A stretch of 64,000 nt of DNA from Alcaligenaceae bacterium. GTDB lineage: Bacteria > Pseudomonadota > Gammaproteobacteria > Burkholderiales > Burkholderiaceae_B. This document shows, piece by piece, positions 18,103 to 27,557 of this stretch. The notes beneath the pieces are model-generated. The model was not told where the DNA came from. It did no database searches and saw only the letters and a list, made by a program, of their open reading frames with translations. Position 1 is the stretch's first letter; each line of letters starts with the position of its first letter. Position numbers and translations under genes: made by a program. Where the stretch lies: assembly GCA_013416445.1 (NCBI GenBank), contig JACCER010000016.1:1-64000 (forward strand). Reading direction: 5' to 3'.

Positions 18103-18570
18103 TCATTGGAGACTTTTATTTGTCAGCGCCGCCCGGGCGTAATCCACACCCATGTTGGCCAGTTCGTCGGCACGCTCGTTGCCCGGATCGCCGGTGTGCC
18201 CGCGCACCCAGCGCCAGGTAAGCGTATGCTGCTCGCCCAGCGCATCAAGTTCTTGCCATAGATCGGCGTTTTTCACCGGTTTTTTATCGGCTGTGCGCCA
18301 ACCGCGCCGCTTCCAGTTGACCATCCATTCGCACATGCCTTTCATCACATATTGCGAATCGGTGTGCACCACTACGTCGCAACGCCGTTTCAAGGCCTTG
18401 AGCGCCTGAATCACCGCCATGAGTTCCATGCGGTTGTTCGTCGTGTCGGGTTCCCCGCCATACAAGACCTTTTCGTGACGCCCCTGACGCAATAACGCGC
18501 CCCACCCGCCCATGCCTGGGTTGCCTTTACAGGCTCCATCGGTCCAGATATCAACTTGACTGCTATTCAT
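18103..18570 (-). CDS. rnhA: Ribonuclease HI
   Basis: The 155-residue enzyme has all the catalytic residues at the positions expected from E. coli plus one: Asp11 ([10 protein letters not shown]), Glu49 (NNRMEL), Asp71 (HTDSQY), His125 ([13 protein letters not shown]) and Asp135. It cuts the RNA of RNA-DNA hybrids. It lies in the order gloB, methyltransferase, rnhA that is also found in E. coli, but dnaQ is displaced to the far side of an efflux operon. Confidence 0.96.
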   Translation of the reverse strand: MNSSQVDIWTDGACKGNPGMGGWGALLRQGRHEKVLYGGEPDTTNNRMELMAVIQALKALKRRCDVVVHTDSQYVMKGMCEWMVNWKRRGWRTADKKPVKNADLWQELDALGEQHTLTWRWVRGHTGDPGNERADELANMGVDYARAALTNKSLQ

Positions 18571-18638
18571 TTACTGTAGGCCGCCCAGGCAGTGATTAAA
18601 GATAAAAATAAAACGGTTTAACGTGAATTAAGGGTTTT

Positions 18639-18674
18639 GTCGCATTACGCACCTGGCGGCGCCAAGCTGCCCTA
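18639..18674 (+). repeat. Degenerate REP-like element
   Basis: GTCGCATTACGCACC, TGGCGGCGCC and AAGCTGCCCTAA match the family but the right arm is decayed. It lies between rnhA and the end of the methyltransferase gene and overlaps its last codon. Confidence 0.65.
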
Positions 18675-19430
18675 AGTGTTAAGGCCAGACTGGCGCCCAG
18701 TCACTACAGCAGCGCGCCGCACCCGCTTTTTGGCGGTTTTCCAGGCGGGGCCAACCAAGCGCATGCCAACCACCCTTTTTACCGCCGAAACCACATACAC
18801 CGCGCCACATACTGGCCACCAGCGGTCTCCGGCAGATTCCATGAAGGCCCAGCGATCCAGCCAGGGCTGGCTCACGCACGGCGGCGCGTAACAGCCGAAG
18901 CGCCCCCGGTCCAGTTCCAAAGACAATAACTTGAACCAGTCTTTCAGGCGCGCCAGCGACACTTGCATATCGGCAGGCACCGGCATGAGCGGATCCAGAC
19001 CAGGGATGCGATCGCGCGCGCCCCACAGGCTCCAGGGGTTGAAACCGGAAATTACGACTCGGCCCTCAGGCATCAACACACGTTCGACTTCGCGCAGTAT
19101 TTGATGCGGCGCATTGGAGCATTCGAGAATATGCGGCAACACCAGCAGATCTATGCTTTGCGTATCGAATGGCAGGTTTTCCGGATCGGCGACCAATGCA
19201 GCCCCCTGCTCGCCCGCCTTATCGAACAGCACACGGGTGCGCCCCTTGTAGGGAATGCGATTAGCCCGCAGCAAGTCCCAATGCGGCAAGCCAATTTGTA
19301 TGGCATGATAACCAAACACATTAGCCACCATGCCGTCGATCTGCTTTTGTTCCCATGCTTGCACATAACGCCCTGGGGCAGTATCCAGCCACTCTGCAAG
19401 CTCTACAATAAAAGGTTGGTCCACCGGCAC
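18672..19430 (-). CDS. SAM-dependent methyltransferase (YafS-like)
   Basis: The 252-residue protein is a class I methyltransferase-like protein. The recognisable part is the motif II-III region: NLPFDTQSIDLLVLPHILEC, then the post-motif REVERVLMPEGRVVISGFNPWSLWG. The start codon is GTG at 19430, with AGGAGTGAT directly before it. Position between gloB (divergent) and rnhA matches E. coli yafS, whose substrate I do not know. The distance to the gloB start is only 17 bp, so the promoters must overlap the coding regions. Confidence 0.75.
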   Translation of the reverse strand: MPVDQPFIVELAEWLDTAPGRYVQAWEQKQIDGMVANVFGYHAIQIGLPHWDLLRANRIPYKGRTRVLFDKAGEQGAALVADPENLPFDTQSIDLLVLPHILECSNAPHQILREVERVLMPEGRVVISGFNPWSLWGARDRIPGLDPLMPVPADMQVSLARLKDWFKLLSLELDRGRFGCYAPPCVSQPWLDRWAFMESAGDRWWPVCGAVYVVSAVKRVVGMRLVGPAWKTAKKRVRRAAVVTGRQSGLNT

Positions 19431-19447
19431 ATCACTCCTGTTGCTTT

Positions 19448-20236
19448 ATGGTAAATACTGAACTGATCCCGATTCCCGCGCTATCCGATAACTACATCTG
19501 GATGCTCTGCAACAATAAACACGCTATTGTTGTAGACCCGGGCGAATCCGAACCCGTACTGGCCATGCTAGACCAACGCAATCTTGTGCTGGACGCCATT
19601 TTACTGACTCATCACCACTACGACCACGTCGCCGGGGTGCTGGCATTACAACAGCGAACCGGTGCCGCCGTCTATGGCCCCGCAACCGAAACCCTGCCAG
19701 CCTGCGATCATCCTCTGAAAGAAGGCGATACAGTACAATTGCCCGGCATTGGCGTCTCGTTGGGCGTACTGGATATCCCGGGCCACACCGCCGGGCATAT
19801 TGCTTATTATGGTGAATCCGGCACGGGAAAACCCTTGGTATTTTGTGGCGACACCCTGTTTGCAGCAGGATGCGGGCGATTATTTGAAGGCACATCAACC
19901 CAAATGGTGGATTCTCTGGGTAAACTAAGCGATTTACCGCTAGATACACTGGTTTGTTGTGGTCACGAGTACACTCTAGCGAATTTACGTTGGGCACTTC
20001 AGGTAGAACCCGATAGCCCTGCTTTGCACCAGCAATGGGAAGCCATGTCGCAACTTCGTGCAAAAAACTTGCCGACACTGCCATCCACCATAGGCGCCGA
20101 GCTTGACACCAACCCTTTTTTTCGAACCTCGCAAGCTGCTGTAGTAAATGCTGCCACCCGTTATACGGGCAAGCCGCTGGAATCAGCCGTAGCCGTTTTT
20201 ACCAGCTTGCGCGAATGGAAGAACAACTTTAAATGA
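19448..20236 (+). CDS. gloB: Hydroxyacylglutathione hydrolase (glyoxalase II)
   Basis: The 262-residue metallo-beta-lactamase-fold enzyme has the metal motif THHHYDH (His55, His57, Asp59, His60), the second-site GHTAGHIAY and FCGDTLFAAGCGR segments, and CCGHEYT. It hydrolyses S-lactoylglutathione to lactate and glutathione in methylglyoxal detoxification. The length is normal. mltD follows after 7 bp, so the two are co-transcribed, as in E. coli, where mltD is also a neighbour. Confidence 0.93.
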   Translation: MVNTELIPIPALSDNYIWMLCNNKHAIVVDPGESEPVLAMLDQRNLVLDAILLTHHHYDHVAGVLALQQRTGAAVYGPATETLPACDHPLKEGDTVQLPGIGVSLGVLDIPGHTAGHIAYYGESGTGKPLVFCGDTLFAAGCGRLFEGTSTQMVDSLGKLSDLPLDTLVCCGHEYTLANLRWALQVEPDSPALHQQWEAMSQLRAKNLPTLPSTIGAELDTNPFFRTSQAAVVNAATRYTGKPLESAVAVFTSLREWKNNFK

Positions 20237-20243
20237 ACCGCCA

Positions 20244-21629
20244 ATGAACTGCTTACGACTATTCATCCTGCTTATCGTAGCAGTCTTGGCCGGATGCGCC
20301 ACCAATTCCTCGCAAAATTCTTACGCGCCTTCAAAAAAAGCTTACACAGCCGCTGAAACCTCGCGCACTATCGACCTTACCCACCCCCCGCGCGACATGT
20401 GGGACCGGGTCAGGCGCGGTTTTGCCATTCCTAATCTCAATAGCGACCTGACCGAACGCTGGACCGACTACTACGCGTCTCATCCGGAATCCGTGCTGCT
20501 CATGAGCAAACGCGCCGGCAAATATCTGTATCACATTGTCGACGAACTCGACCGCCGTGGCCTGCCCACCGAACTGGCCTTGCTGCCCTTTGTTGAAAGC
20601 GCTTACAACCCCACGGCCTATTCAAGCGCCAAGGCTTCGGGCCTATGGCAATTCATTCCCAGCACTGGTTTGCAATACAAGCTTGCACAAGATGCCTGGC
20701 GCGATCAGCGCCGCGACCCGGTCGCATCCACCAGCGCAGCCCTGGACTACCTGTCGTACCTATACGATTTCCAGGGCGACTGGTATCTGGCCCTGGCGTC
20801 TTATAACTGGGGCGAAGGGTCAGTCAAGCGCGCCCTGGAAAAAAACACCAACGCAGGCATGCCCGCCGATTACGCATCCATAAAAATGCCTGACGAAACG
20901 CGCAACTATGTGCCCAAGCTGCAGGCCATCAAAAATATTATTGCCAACCCAAAAAAATACGGCATCACGCTACCCGAAGTCAGCAACACGCCTTACTTCA
21001 CTACAGTACAAAAAACTGACGACATCGATATCGAAGTGGCCGCCAGGCTGGCCGAAATATCAGTAGAAGAATTCAAGGCTCTGAACGCATCATTCAACCG
21101 GCCTATTATCCTTGCCGAACACCAACCCGCCCTGCTACTGCCCACCAACCGGGTCGACATCTTCAAAGCCAATCTGGAAGCCTACAAAGGCAAGCTCAGT
21201 TCGTGGCAAACCTACAAAAGCACGCCCGGCGAATCGTATGTAACCATAGCCAAGCAATATGGCATCAGCGTGGCGCAACTGCGCGCCATCAATGGCCTGG
21301 GCAGCAAAGCTACCCGCGCCATTGCGCAAACCCTGCTGGTGCCCGCTCCGGGCAGTAAAGGCAGCATACAGCTGGCATCACTTGAAGTGCCCAGCACGCC
21401 ATCACGCCCCGCCAATTCGGCCAAGACATCACGCGGCAATGACGTCGTGGTCCTGCAACGCAAGGCCAATGTACGCACGCATACGGTCAAAAGCGGCGAG
21501 ACCCTGTTTTCTCTGGCGAAACAGTACAACACATCAGTCGATGAATTACGTAAGCTAAACAACCTTGCAAACAATAAGCTGGCCAAGGGCAAGCGCCTGC
21601 GCGTTCCCGGCACCAGCATACGCGGCTAA
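20244..21629 (+). CDS. mltD: Membrane-bound lytic murein transglycosylase D
   Basis: The 461-residue lipoprotein has a signal peptide ending in lipobox LAGC (Cys18), an SLT domain with catalytic Glu118 ([10 protein letters not shown]) and [12 protein letters not shown], and C-terminal LysM peptidoglycan-binding repeats. One LysM is near residue 325 ([20 protein letters not shown]) and a clear last one near 410 ([17 protein letters not shown]). It cleaves murein glycan strands and forms anhydromuramic ends, the substrate source for AnmK encoded 22 kb away. It lies in an apparent operon with gloB and fabI. Confidence 0.92.
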   Translation: MNCLRLFILLIVAVLAGCATNSSQNSYAPSKKAYTAAETSRTIDLTHPPRDMWDRVRRGFAIPNLNSDLTERWTDYYASHPESVLLMSKRAGKYLYHIVDELDRRGLPTELALLPFVESAYNPTAYSSAKASGLWQFIPSTGLQYKLAQDAWRDQRRDPVASTSAALDYLSYLYDFQGDWYLALASYNWGEGSVKRALEKNTNAGMPADYASIKMPDETRNYVPKLQAIKNIIANPKKYGITLPEVSNTPYFTTVQKTDDIDIEVAARLAEISVEEFKALNASFNRPIILAEHQPALLLPTNRVDIFKANLEAYKGKLSSWQTYKSTPGESYVTIAKQYGISVAQLRAINGLGSKATRAIAQTLLVPAPGSKGSIQLASLEVPSTPSRPANSAKTSRGNDVVVLQRKANVRTHTVKSGETLFSLAKQYNTSVDELRKLNNLANNKLAKGKRLRVPGTSIRG

Positions 21630-21660
21630 CTCACATCTCAAGAAAAAAAGGATCTTTCAC

Positions 21661-22443
21661 ATGGGTTTCCTGACCGGAAAACGCATTCTTATCACAGGCG
21701 TAATATCCAACCGCTCGATCGCCTACGGCATCGCGCATGCCTGTAAGCGACAAGGCGCCGAGCTGGCCTTCACCTATGTCGGCGACCGCTTCAAAGAACG
21801 CGTCATAGGCTTTGCCGCCGACCTGGGCAGCGATATCGTCATCCCCTGCGACGTCGCCGAAGACGAACAAATCGACAACACCTTTGCCGAACTGCAAAAC
21901 CGCTGGGATGGCCTTGATGGCCTGGTGCATTCGATTGGTTTTGCGCCGCGCGAGGCACTCGAGGGCAACCTGCTCGATGGCATCTCGCGCGACGCCTTCC
22001 GCATCGCCCACGACATTTCCGCCTATAGCTTTCCGGCCCTGACCAAGGCGGCGCTACCCATGCTTAAAGGCCGTCAAAGTTCAGTACTGACACTGACCTA
22101 CCTGGGTGCTGAAAAAGTTGTTCCCCATTACAACACCATGGGTCTCGCCAAAGCATCGCTGGAAGCCAGCGTGCGCTACCTGGCATCGGCCCTGGGCCCC
22201 ATGGGCATACGCGCCAACGGTATATCGGCAGGCCCCATCAAAACCCTGGCAGCCAGCGGCATCAAAGACTTTTCCACCATTTTCAAATACGTTGAAGCTC
22301 ATGCGCCACTGCGCCGCAACGTCACCATTGAAGACGTCGGCAACGTCGCTGCCTTCATGATGTCAGAACTGGCTGCCGGCATCACAGGCGAAATCACCCA
22401 CGTAGACGGCGGATTTTCCACCGTTATACCGGGCATGGAATAA
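21661..22443 (+). CDS. fabI: Enoyl-[acyl-carrier-protein] reductase (NADH)
   Basis: The 260-residue SDR has the FabI-specific features: [13 protein letters not shown] at the nucleotide site and the active residues Tyr147, Tyr157 and Lys164, which correspond to E. coli Tyr146, Tyr156 and Lys163. It catalyses the last step of each fatty acid elongation round and is the target of triclosan-type inhibitors. I start it at 21661, after an AAGGAT site; an open frame from 21565 overlaps mltD and does not match the family. The gene ends just before a REP copy and is convergent with a GntR gene. Confidence 0.95.
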   Translation: MGFLTGKRILITGVISNRSIAYGIAHACKRQGAELAFTYVGDRFKERVIGFAADLGSDIVIPCDVAEDEQIDNTFAELQNRWDGLDGLVHSIGFAPREALEGNLLDGISRDAFRIAHDISAYSFPALTKAALPMLKGRQSSVLTLTYLGAEKVVPHYNTMGLAKASLEASVRYLASALGPMGIRANGISAGPIKTLAASGIKDFSTIFKYVEAHAPLRRNVTIEDVGNVAAFMMSELAAGITGEITHVDGGFSTVIPGME

Positions 22444-22461
22444 GCACCCAGCATTGACTGC

Positions 22462-22497
22462 AGGTCGGATTCACGCCACCAAGCGCGTAATCCGACA
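22462..22497 (-). repeat. REP-like palindromic element
   Basis: AGGTCGGATTCACGCC, ACCAAGC and GCGTAATCCGACA form a reverse-oriented copy between the convergent fabI and GntR genes. Confidence 0.8.
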
Positions 22498-22559
22498 AGC
22501 AACGCGACAAACATACAAACGCAAGGTAACCCGATACCCCCGTTTCCCCAAAAACAACA

Positions 22560-23249
22560 TTACTCATTTTCATCAACCGAGTCAGCCAAGTTCTTCATGG
22601 CCACAGCCGCCGCCTTGGCCACATGCTCGGCACAAAGCTTTTTAGCCAACTTGGGGTTGCGATCTTCTATCGCAGCAACAATCCCGGAAATCTCTTTGAT
22701 TGTTTTAGGCAACCTGTTCTTGCCGGATAGCGACATGCGTCTAAGAATGGTCACCCTGTTGTTGAGCAGGGTCAGCATACTGCCTACAACGGTATTCCCG
22801 CAGCCTTCCAGAAGTATCTTGTAAAAATCATTCTTGGCTTCAAGCAGATTATGAGTGGACTGTGCCGCATTGATTTCCTCAAGCTTTCCCAGGGCCGCGC
22901 GTAATTCCCGAACTTGCGCATCAGTGGCGTGAATGGCAAAACCTTCGCCAGCCAAGGCCTCCAGAGCCTGGCGCACTGCGTAAATATCTTTGGCTTCCTG
23001 ATGGGTAATCGTTGAAACGACGGGCCCCTTATGAGGAATATTGGTGATCAGCCCCTCTGCGCCCAAGTATTGCAGCGATTCGCGCAACACCGTACGACTA
23101 ATGCCCAGCATTTCACACAGATCCCGCTCTATGAGTTTTTGGCCTGGCTCGAAGGTGCCGCTTAATACCGCCTCGCGCAGTCGATCAGTTACCTGTTGCC
23201 TAAGCGAACTGTTTTCTCTGGGAATGTGCAGATCCATCGATGTTTTCAT
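22560..23249 (-). CDS. GntR-family regulator, FadR (FCD) subfamily
   Basis: The 229-residue protein has an N-terminal winged helix (about residues 10-75, with LIERDLCEMLGISRTVLRES and a GPVVSTI wing) and a helical FCD ligand domain of about 140 residues. FCD domains usually bind organic acids through metal-coordinating residues. It diverges from a decarboxylase-like and dehydrogenase pair. The gap contains TTGTAATACAA, which fits the TNGTNNNACNA consensus of FadR-type regulators, so it probably controls that pair and itself. The same half-sites recur at 28849-28859, which suggests that the transporter/hydrolase locus is a second target. Confidence 0.85.
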   Translation of the reverse strand: MKTSMDLHIPRENSSLRQQVTDRLREAVLSGTFEPGQKLIERDLCEMLGISRTVLRESLQYLGAEGLITNIPHKGPVVSTITHQEAKDIYAVRQALEALAGEGFAIHATDAQVRELRAALGKLEEINAAQSTHNLLEAKNDFYKILLEGCGNTVVGSMLTLLNNRVTILRRMSLSGKNRLPKTIKEISGIVAAIEDRNPKLAKKLCAEHVAKAAAVAMKNLADSVDENE

Positions 23250-23345
23250 TTTAAAGTTTCAAGATTTCAGCATAAGGGTCCAATGCTATCACTAAGCGCA
23301 CACAACGCTATGTCGGCATGTTGCATCCCCGTTGACATATAAAGT

Positions 23346-23373
23346 TTGCAATCAAGAACTTATCACCTACAAT
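23346..23373 (+). promoter_or_regulatory. Candidate promoter of the decarboxylase-like operon
   Basis: TTGCAA and TACAAT are 16 bp apart, which resembles a sigma-70 promoter. Its predicted start point would fall inside the palindrome just downstream. A TTGACA at 23332 has no good partner. Confidence 0.4.
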
Positions 23374-23389
23374 ATTATTGTAATACAAT
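23368..23389. promoter_or_regulatory. Putative GntR/FadR-type operator
   Basis: ATTGTAATACAAT (23377-23389) is a perfect inverted repeat around one base and contains TTGT-N3-ACAA. It overlaps a second palindrome, TACAAT-ATT-ATTGTA (23368-23382), so three alternating half-sites lie side by side. Position between the divergent GntR gene and its neighbour operon fits an autoregulated repressor site. Confidence 0.6.
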
Positions 23390-23443
23390 AGTACGAACAT
23401 AAAGCCTAACAAACCACACATCGCTTACAAAAAAGGATACGCC

Positions 23444-23851
23444 ATGAACAACCCTTTGGAACAACTCTTTCAAGATGGCCTGAAAACCCGACGCGAAGTA
23501 CTCGGTGCCGAATACGTAGACGGCTCAATGGCCAGGGCCAATGATTTCATGTCGGCATTTCAGCACATCACAACGGAATGGTGCTGGGGCTACGCATGGA
23601 ATCGCCCTGGCCTGGAACGCAAGACCCGCAGCATGTTGAACCTGGCAATGCTGACCGCACTCAACCGGCCTGCAGAAATCAAGCTGCATGTAAAAGGCGC
23701 GCTTACCAATGGCGTCACGGTGGAAGAAATCAAGGAAATATTGTTGCAGGCCACCGTGTACTGCGGCATCCCTGCCGGCCTGGACGCCTTTAAGGTCGCC
23801 AATCAGGTGCTTGAAGAAGAAGGCGCATTCAAACAAGCCGAGAAAAAATAA
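23444..23851 (+). CDS. Carboxymuconolactone decarboxylase family protein
   Basis: The 135-residue helical protein belongs to the CMD/AhpD superfamily by the segment KTRSMLNLAMLTALNRPAE, HVKGALTNGVTVEEIKE and the ATVYCGIPAGLDAF end, which resemble PcaC-type decarboxylases. PcaC acts on 4-carboxymuconolactone in the protocatechuate branch, but many family members do other reactions. A single Cys in YCGIP remains, with no CxxC, so the AhpD-type peroxidase activity is unlikely. AAGGAT supports the start. The stop codon overlaps the next start by one base (TAATG), so both genes are one unit under the GntR-type operator upstream. Confidence 0.8.
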   Translation: MNNPLEQLFQDGLKTRREVLGAEYVDGSMARANDFMSAFQHITTEWCWGYAWNRPGLERKTRSMLNLAMLTALNRPAEIKLHVKGALTNGVTVEEIKEILLQATVYCGIPAGLDAFKVANQVLEEEGAFKQAEKK

Positions 23852-24777
23852 TGAACTCACCCCAGAAAACCATAGGCTTCATTGGCATTGGCAGCATGGG
23901 GAAACCCATGGCTTTGTGCCTGCACAACGCCGGTCATAAGCTGGTCTTGATGGATGCCAACCCCTCCGCCGCAACAGACCTCGCCACCGCAATCAGCGCG
24001 ACGACTGCCAGCTCTGGGGCCGAACTCGCCAGGCAAAGCGATATCATCATCACCATGCTGCCAACCAGCGCCATCGTTGAACAAGTGCTGACAGGCGAAA
24101 GCGGTGTGCTCTCAGGCATCAAAAAAGGGGGCATCATCCTGGAAATGTCGTCCGGGATGCCCAGTCAAACCAAAAAATTTGCCGAGCTTGCCAGTAGTGT
24201 CGATGCTACTTTGCTCGACGCCCCCGTTTCTGGCGGCGTCTCACGTGCAAACACCGGCGAACTGGCCATCATGGTCGGTGGCCCAGAACAGCAACTCAGC
24301 GAAGTTCAAGCTGTGCTTGCATGTATGGGCAAATCCATTGTTCACACCGGCGATGTCGGAAGCGCTCACGCCATGAAAGCCCTGAACAATCTGGTTTCCG
24401 CAGGCGGGTTTCTTATCGGAATCGAAGCCCTGTTAATTGGCCAGCGCTTTGGCCTGGACCCCGACACCATGGTCGACGTCCTGAACTCTTCCACTGGAAT
24501 GAATAATTCCACTCAGAAAAAATTCAAGCAGTTTGTGCTTTCCAGAAAATTCAACTCTGGCTTCGGTCTTGACCTGATGGTCAAGGACCTGACCATCGCC
24601 CTGGGGATAGCCGTCGACTCAAACACGCCCGCCCCATTTTCATCTTTGTGCCGAGAGCTCTGGGCCTCATCGGCCAGCCTGCTGGGCAAAGGCCAAGACC
24701 ATACCGCAGTTGCTCAACTTCTAGAGCAGCTAAGCCAAACCGAACTTAACTCCTCAACAGAATCACCCCCCAACTAA
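23851..24777 (+). CDS. 3-hydroxyisobutyrate dehydrogenase-like NAD(P)-dependent beta-hydroxyacid dehydrogenase
   Basis: The 308-residue protein has the N-terminal Rossmann motif IGFIGIGSMGKPM (Gly12, Gly14, Gly17), the substrate-binding DAPVSGGV (123-130) and the catalytic Lys176 in MKALNNLVSAGG. Enzymes of this family oxidise hydroxyacids such as 3-hydroxyisobutyrate, tartronate semialdehyde or related compounds. It overlaps the decarboxylase-like gene by one base. The pair suggests breakdown of a branched or cyclic hydroxyacid, but the substrate is not readable. It is convergent with a GST gene, with a REP copy in between. Confidence 0.85.
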   Translation: MNSPQKTIGFIGIGSMGKPMALCLHNAGHKLVLMDANPSAATDLATAISATTASSGAELARQSDIIITMLPTSAIVEQVLTGESGVLSGIKKGGIILEMSSGMPSQTKKFAELASSVDATLLDAPVSGGVSRANTGELAIMVGGPEQQLSEVQAVLACMGKSIVHTGDVGSAHAMKALNNLVSAGGFLIGIEALLIGQRFGLDPDTMVDVLNSSTGMNNSTQKKFKQFVLSRKFNSGFGLDLMVKDLTIALGIAVDSNTPAPFSSLCRELWASSASLLGKGQDHTAVAQLLEQLSQTELNSSTESPPN

Positions 24778-24808
24778 ATCGAACGGCACTTGCTTAACCT
24801 TGGCGGTT

Positions 24809-24839
24809 TGTCGGATTACGCTGCACTAATCCGACCTAC
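24809..24839 (+). repeat. REP-like palindromic element (short form)
   Basis: GTCGGATTACGCTGCAC and TAATCCGACCTAC form the outer arms with a shortened centre, between two convergent genes. Confidence 0.8.
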
Positions 24840-24984
24840 GATCTTCAGCCCCCGGCTTCGCTTATGCAAAAAGCACTCAACACGCACCCGCTCTCCGACA
24901 GAAACGAAAAATCGTCCCTGACGCATCTGAAGCGGTAGTATGACCTGGGTGCAAATGCATCAAGTTTGGATATGCTCGGATTGC

Positions 24985-25641
24985 TCAATGGGGAAACAAT
25001 ACGCTTGGCGCCTGGGAATTCCAGGGCGGGTATTTTTCCATGATGCGTAAAAACAAATCAGATTGCGACCATTGCAGCAGCCATTGCTGCAGTCGTGGCC
25101 ACGGCTGCCTGCCAAACCACTCGACATCCGTATGAGCAAACTGGCGCACAAACGGAACAATTGCCATATCGGCTAGCGAGGCACGCCCGCCAAACAAGTA
25201 AGGCGATTGCTCCAGCCTGGCTTCCAGCAAATGCAACCACAGCCCCGCCCCATCCCTGTAGTCATTGCCGCTTGTGTTGCCGTAACGCTGGGGGTATTTA
25301 TAACGATCAAGTTGATACTTGAAGCGCTGCTCGCATTCATCAACAAGCAGCAGCATGGCATCAAGGTCGCCATGAGTTGGCGCCAGCCAGGCAGCAGGAT
25401 CATTCTGCCTTAGTGCCCACAGCATGATATCCAGGCTCTGGTCGATTACCCGGCCATCGATATCAACAAGCACGGGAACCGTGGCCTTGGGGGAAATATC
25501 CAGCAAAGCTTGAGGCTTATCGCGCAACACAACTTCGCGCAACTCGCACACAAGCCCGCTGGCAACCATGGCCGACCGCGCCCGCATTGCGTACGGGCAA
25601 CGGCGAAACGAGTACAAGATAGGATACACACAGCCAGCCAT
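24985..25641 (-). CDS. Glutathione S-transferase family protein
   Basis: The 218-residue protein has a thioredoxin-like N-terminal domain (residues 4-75) with FRRCPYAMRAR at the active-site position and the cis-Pro segment ATVPVLVDIDG, where glutathione-binding proteins have VPVL. A helical C-terminal domain contains ASLADMAIVPFVRQFA. Cys15 suggests an omega/DHAR-like thiol-transferase type rather than a Ser/Tyr-type GST. It is 27 bp downstream of the nitrilase gene on the same strand, so it may belong to that operon. Partner substrate unknown. Confidence 0.8.
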   Translation of the reverse strand: MAGCVYPILYSFRRCPYAMRARSAMVASGLVCELREVVLRDKPQALLDISPKATVPVLVDIDGRVIDQSLDIMLWALRQNDPAAWLAPTHGDLDAMLLLVDECEQRFKYQLDRYKYPQRYGNTSGNDYRDGAGLWLHLLEARLEQSPYLFGGRASLADMAIVPFVRQFAHTDVEWFGRQPWPRLQQWLLQWSQSDLFLRIMEKYPPWNSQAPSVLFPH

Positions 25642-25668
25642 GATTCAATTCACAACAATATAAATACC

Positions 25669-26658
25669 TTACAGATGCGCTTTCGGCAAAGGCGTTTTCA
25701 TGGGCTCTGGCACCTGTACCGCGCTATTCTCAAAAACGACAGGCAACATCGCTTTTTCATTTACCGTAAGCTTGAAAACATCTGGCCTTGCATAGTGCCC
25801 GACCGCATCGAAATCGAACTTGCCGCGCCCTATGTCCCCCATATCAAGTTCTGCTATCAAAATGGACTCGCCGTCGAAGTCTGGCCCGGCAAGCACTTCG
25901 CCAAAAGGGCTGATAATACAACTGCCACCACGAGAAACAACAGCGTTAGGGTCTTCGCCAAAATCGCTCTGGTAATCGGCGGGAAAGTCGCTGCGCAACG
26001 TATACTGATTACACGACAAAACAAAGCAGCGCCCTTCCAACGCAATATGCTTCATTGTAGCGAGCCAGGTATCACGGCCATCTGCGGTAGGCGCCAGGTA
26101 AAGCTCGATGCCTTTGGCATAGTGCGCTGCGCGCATCAATGGCATATAGTTTTCCCAGCATATTACTGCCCCCATTTTACCCAGCGGCGTATCAAATACA
26201 GGCATCGTCGAGCCATCGCCATAGCCCCATACCAGCCTCTCGGAAGCCGTAGGCATCAGTTTGCGATGCTTGCCAAGATAGGCCCCATCGGGCGCGAAAA
26301 ACAAGACGGTGCAATATAGCGTCCCCCCATCACGCTCGATGACCCCAGTCACAAGATAGACACGATTACTGGCCGCAATTGCACTTAGCCGCTCTGTGGC
26401 AGGGCCCGGAACTTCGATAGCATTTTCCCAGTAACGCAAGTAATCGTTGCGCCCTTCAAGCGTCCTGTTTCCTATTGTTGCACCGAAAGTCGAGCCTTTC
26501 GGGTAAGTGCCAACGAATGCCTCGGGAAATAGCACGAGTTGCGCCCCACGCTCAGCCGCCTCTTGGGTTTTGGCCTCGACTTTATCGAGCGTTTTCAGAG
26601 TATCGAAGGCAACGGATGCAGCTTGAATAACTGCAACCACGGTTTTTTTGGTGCTCAT
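25669..26658 (-). CDS. Nitrilase
   Basis: The 329-residue carbon-nitrogen hydrolase has the catalytic triad of true nitrilases in family context: Glu46 (LFPEAF), Lys133 (HRKLMPT) and Cys167 ([12 protein letters not shown]). The CWEN form is typical of nitrilases rather than amidases. It converts a nitrile to a carboxylic acid and ammonia. I start it at 26658, where AGGAG precedes the ATG at normal distance; 12 extra codons lie upstream in frame. It lies in a leftward group with a lactonase-like enzyme and a hydrolase, opposite an ABC importer, which suggests uptake and hydrolysis of an imported compound. Confidence 0.88.
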   Translation of the reverse strand: MSTKKTVVAVIQAASVAFDTLKTLDKVEAKTQEAAERGAQLVLFPEAFVGTYPKGSTFGATIGNRTLEGRNDYLRYWENAIEVPGPATERLSAIAASNRVYLVTGVIERDGGTLYCTVLFFAPDGAYLGKHRKLMPTASERLVWGYGDGSTMPVFDTPLGKMGAVICWENYMPLMRAAHYAKGIELYLAPTADGRDTWLATMKHIALEGRCFVLSCNQYTLRSDFPADYQSDFGEDPNAVVSRGGSCIISPFGEVLAGPDFDGESILIAELDMGDIGRGKFDFDAVGHYARPDVFKLTVNEKAMLPVVFENSAVQVPEPMKTPLPKAHL

Positions 26659-26729
26659 GTAGATTGTCTCCTGTTTTTTTAGAAAAAATTCCACGTAAAG
26701 AATAAATCTTGTTCGCCAATACGGCGCAA

Positions 26730-27557
26730 CTACATTGGAATACCTGCCGATAGCGGCTTGATGGGGTCCATGTGCAAAGCAACAATGCCATTTTCGCGCG
26801 CACCCCAGATTGGATAGCGGGCAAAAACCTGTGGGTCATGCCCAGGAACCAAATGATCCTTGGTGTCAGCCAACCCCAAAAGCTTGTGATAACCATCCAG
26901 CATATCGCCCACATGAAAAACAATGGGGAAAGGAGACTCATCGTGAATGTTGTCGTAATAATGACTGGCGTCAGAGGCAAGCACCACCCATCCACGCTCG
27001 GTGTGCACGCGCACAGCCTGCAGGCCCTGGGTATGGCCACCAACCAAAACCAGCTCTACACCGGGAGCCAGTTGTGCATCGCCGTTGTAAAACATGACCC
27101 GCTTATCGTATACACCCCGCACGACATCCACCACATCATCCACCGCGTAGGCATGGCGGATCAGGTCATATTGCATATATCTGCCGGTAGCATACTGCAG
27201 CTCTTTTTCTTGCAGATGCATGATGGCATTTGGCAGCAACTTGATGTTTCCTGCATGATCGTAATGCAGATGCGTCAGTATGGCGTCTGTAACGTCAGCG
27301 GGTTCAATGCCCAGCTTTCTCAGGGCATTGATGGGGCATTGCAAGAACTCACGTTTGCGAGCCATGGCAGCAACTTCATTAAAGCCAGTATCCACAACGA
27401 AAGTGCGATCAGGCCCTTGAATAAGCCATACAAAATAATCCATGGGCATGGGCCCTTCATGCGGGTCGTATGCCAAAAAATTTTCGACCCGTTTGCGCGC
27501 CACTGTTGCATAGCGAATTGCAAAAACCTGATATGCCGGAATTGATTTTTCAGTCAT
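26730..27557 (-). CDS. Metallo-beta-lactamase-fold hydrolase, N-acyl homoserine lactonase-like
   Basis: The 275-residue protein carries the metal motif HLHYDH (His96, His98, Asp100, His101) in the order found in AttM/AiiA-type lactonases, plus [19 protein letters not shown] and VPGHDP for the second metal site. Such enzymes open lactone rings. Quorum quenching is possible, but placement between a nitrilase and an alpha/beta hydrolase suggests a catabolic lactone instead. Its start overlaps the stop of the hydrolase gene (ATGACTGA), so translation is coupled. No LuxI/LuxR gene is in the window. Confidence 0.78.
   Translation of the reverse strand: MTEKSIPAYQVFAIRYATVARKRVENFLAYDPHEGPMPMDYFVWLIQGPDRTFVVDTGFNEVAAMARKREFLQCPINALRKLGIEPADVTDAILTHLHYDHAGNIKLLPNAIMHLQEKELQYATGRYMQYDLIRHAYAVDDVVDVVRGVYDKRVMFYNGDAQLAPGVELVLVGGHTQGLQAVRVHTERGWVVLASDASHYYDNIHDESPFPIVFHVGDMLDGYHKLLGLADTKDHLVPGHDPQVFARYPIWGARENGIVALHMDPIKPLSAGIPM

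Noticed and set aside
25510-26319. 269-codon open frame on the + strand
   Set aside because: It is opposite the GST and nitrilase genes, both of which keep their catalytic motifs; the translation is rich in Arg, His and Gln, as is usual for antisense frames.
26730-27557. Quorum-quenching system
   Set aside because: The lactonase-like fold alone does not show acyl-homoserine lactone activity, there is no LuxI/LuxR gene nearby, and the operon context is catabolic.
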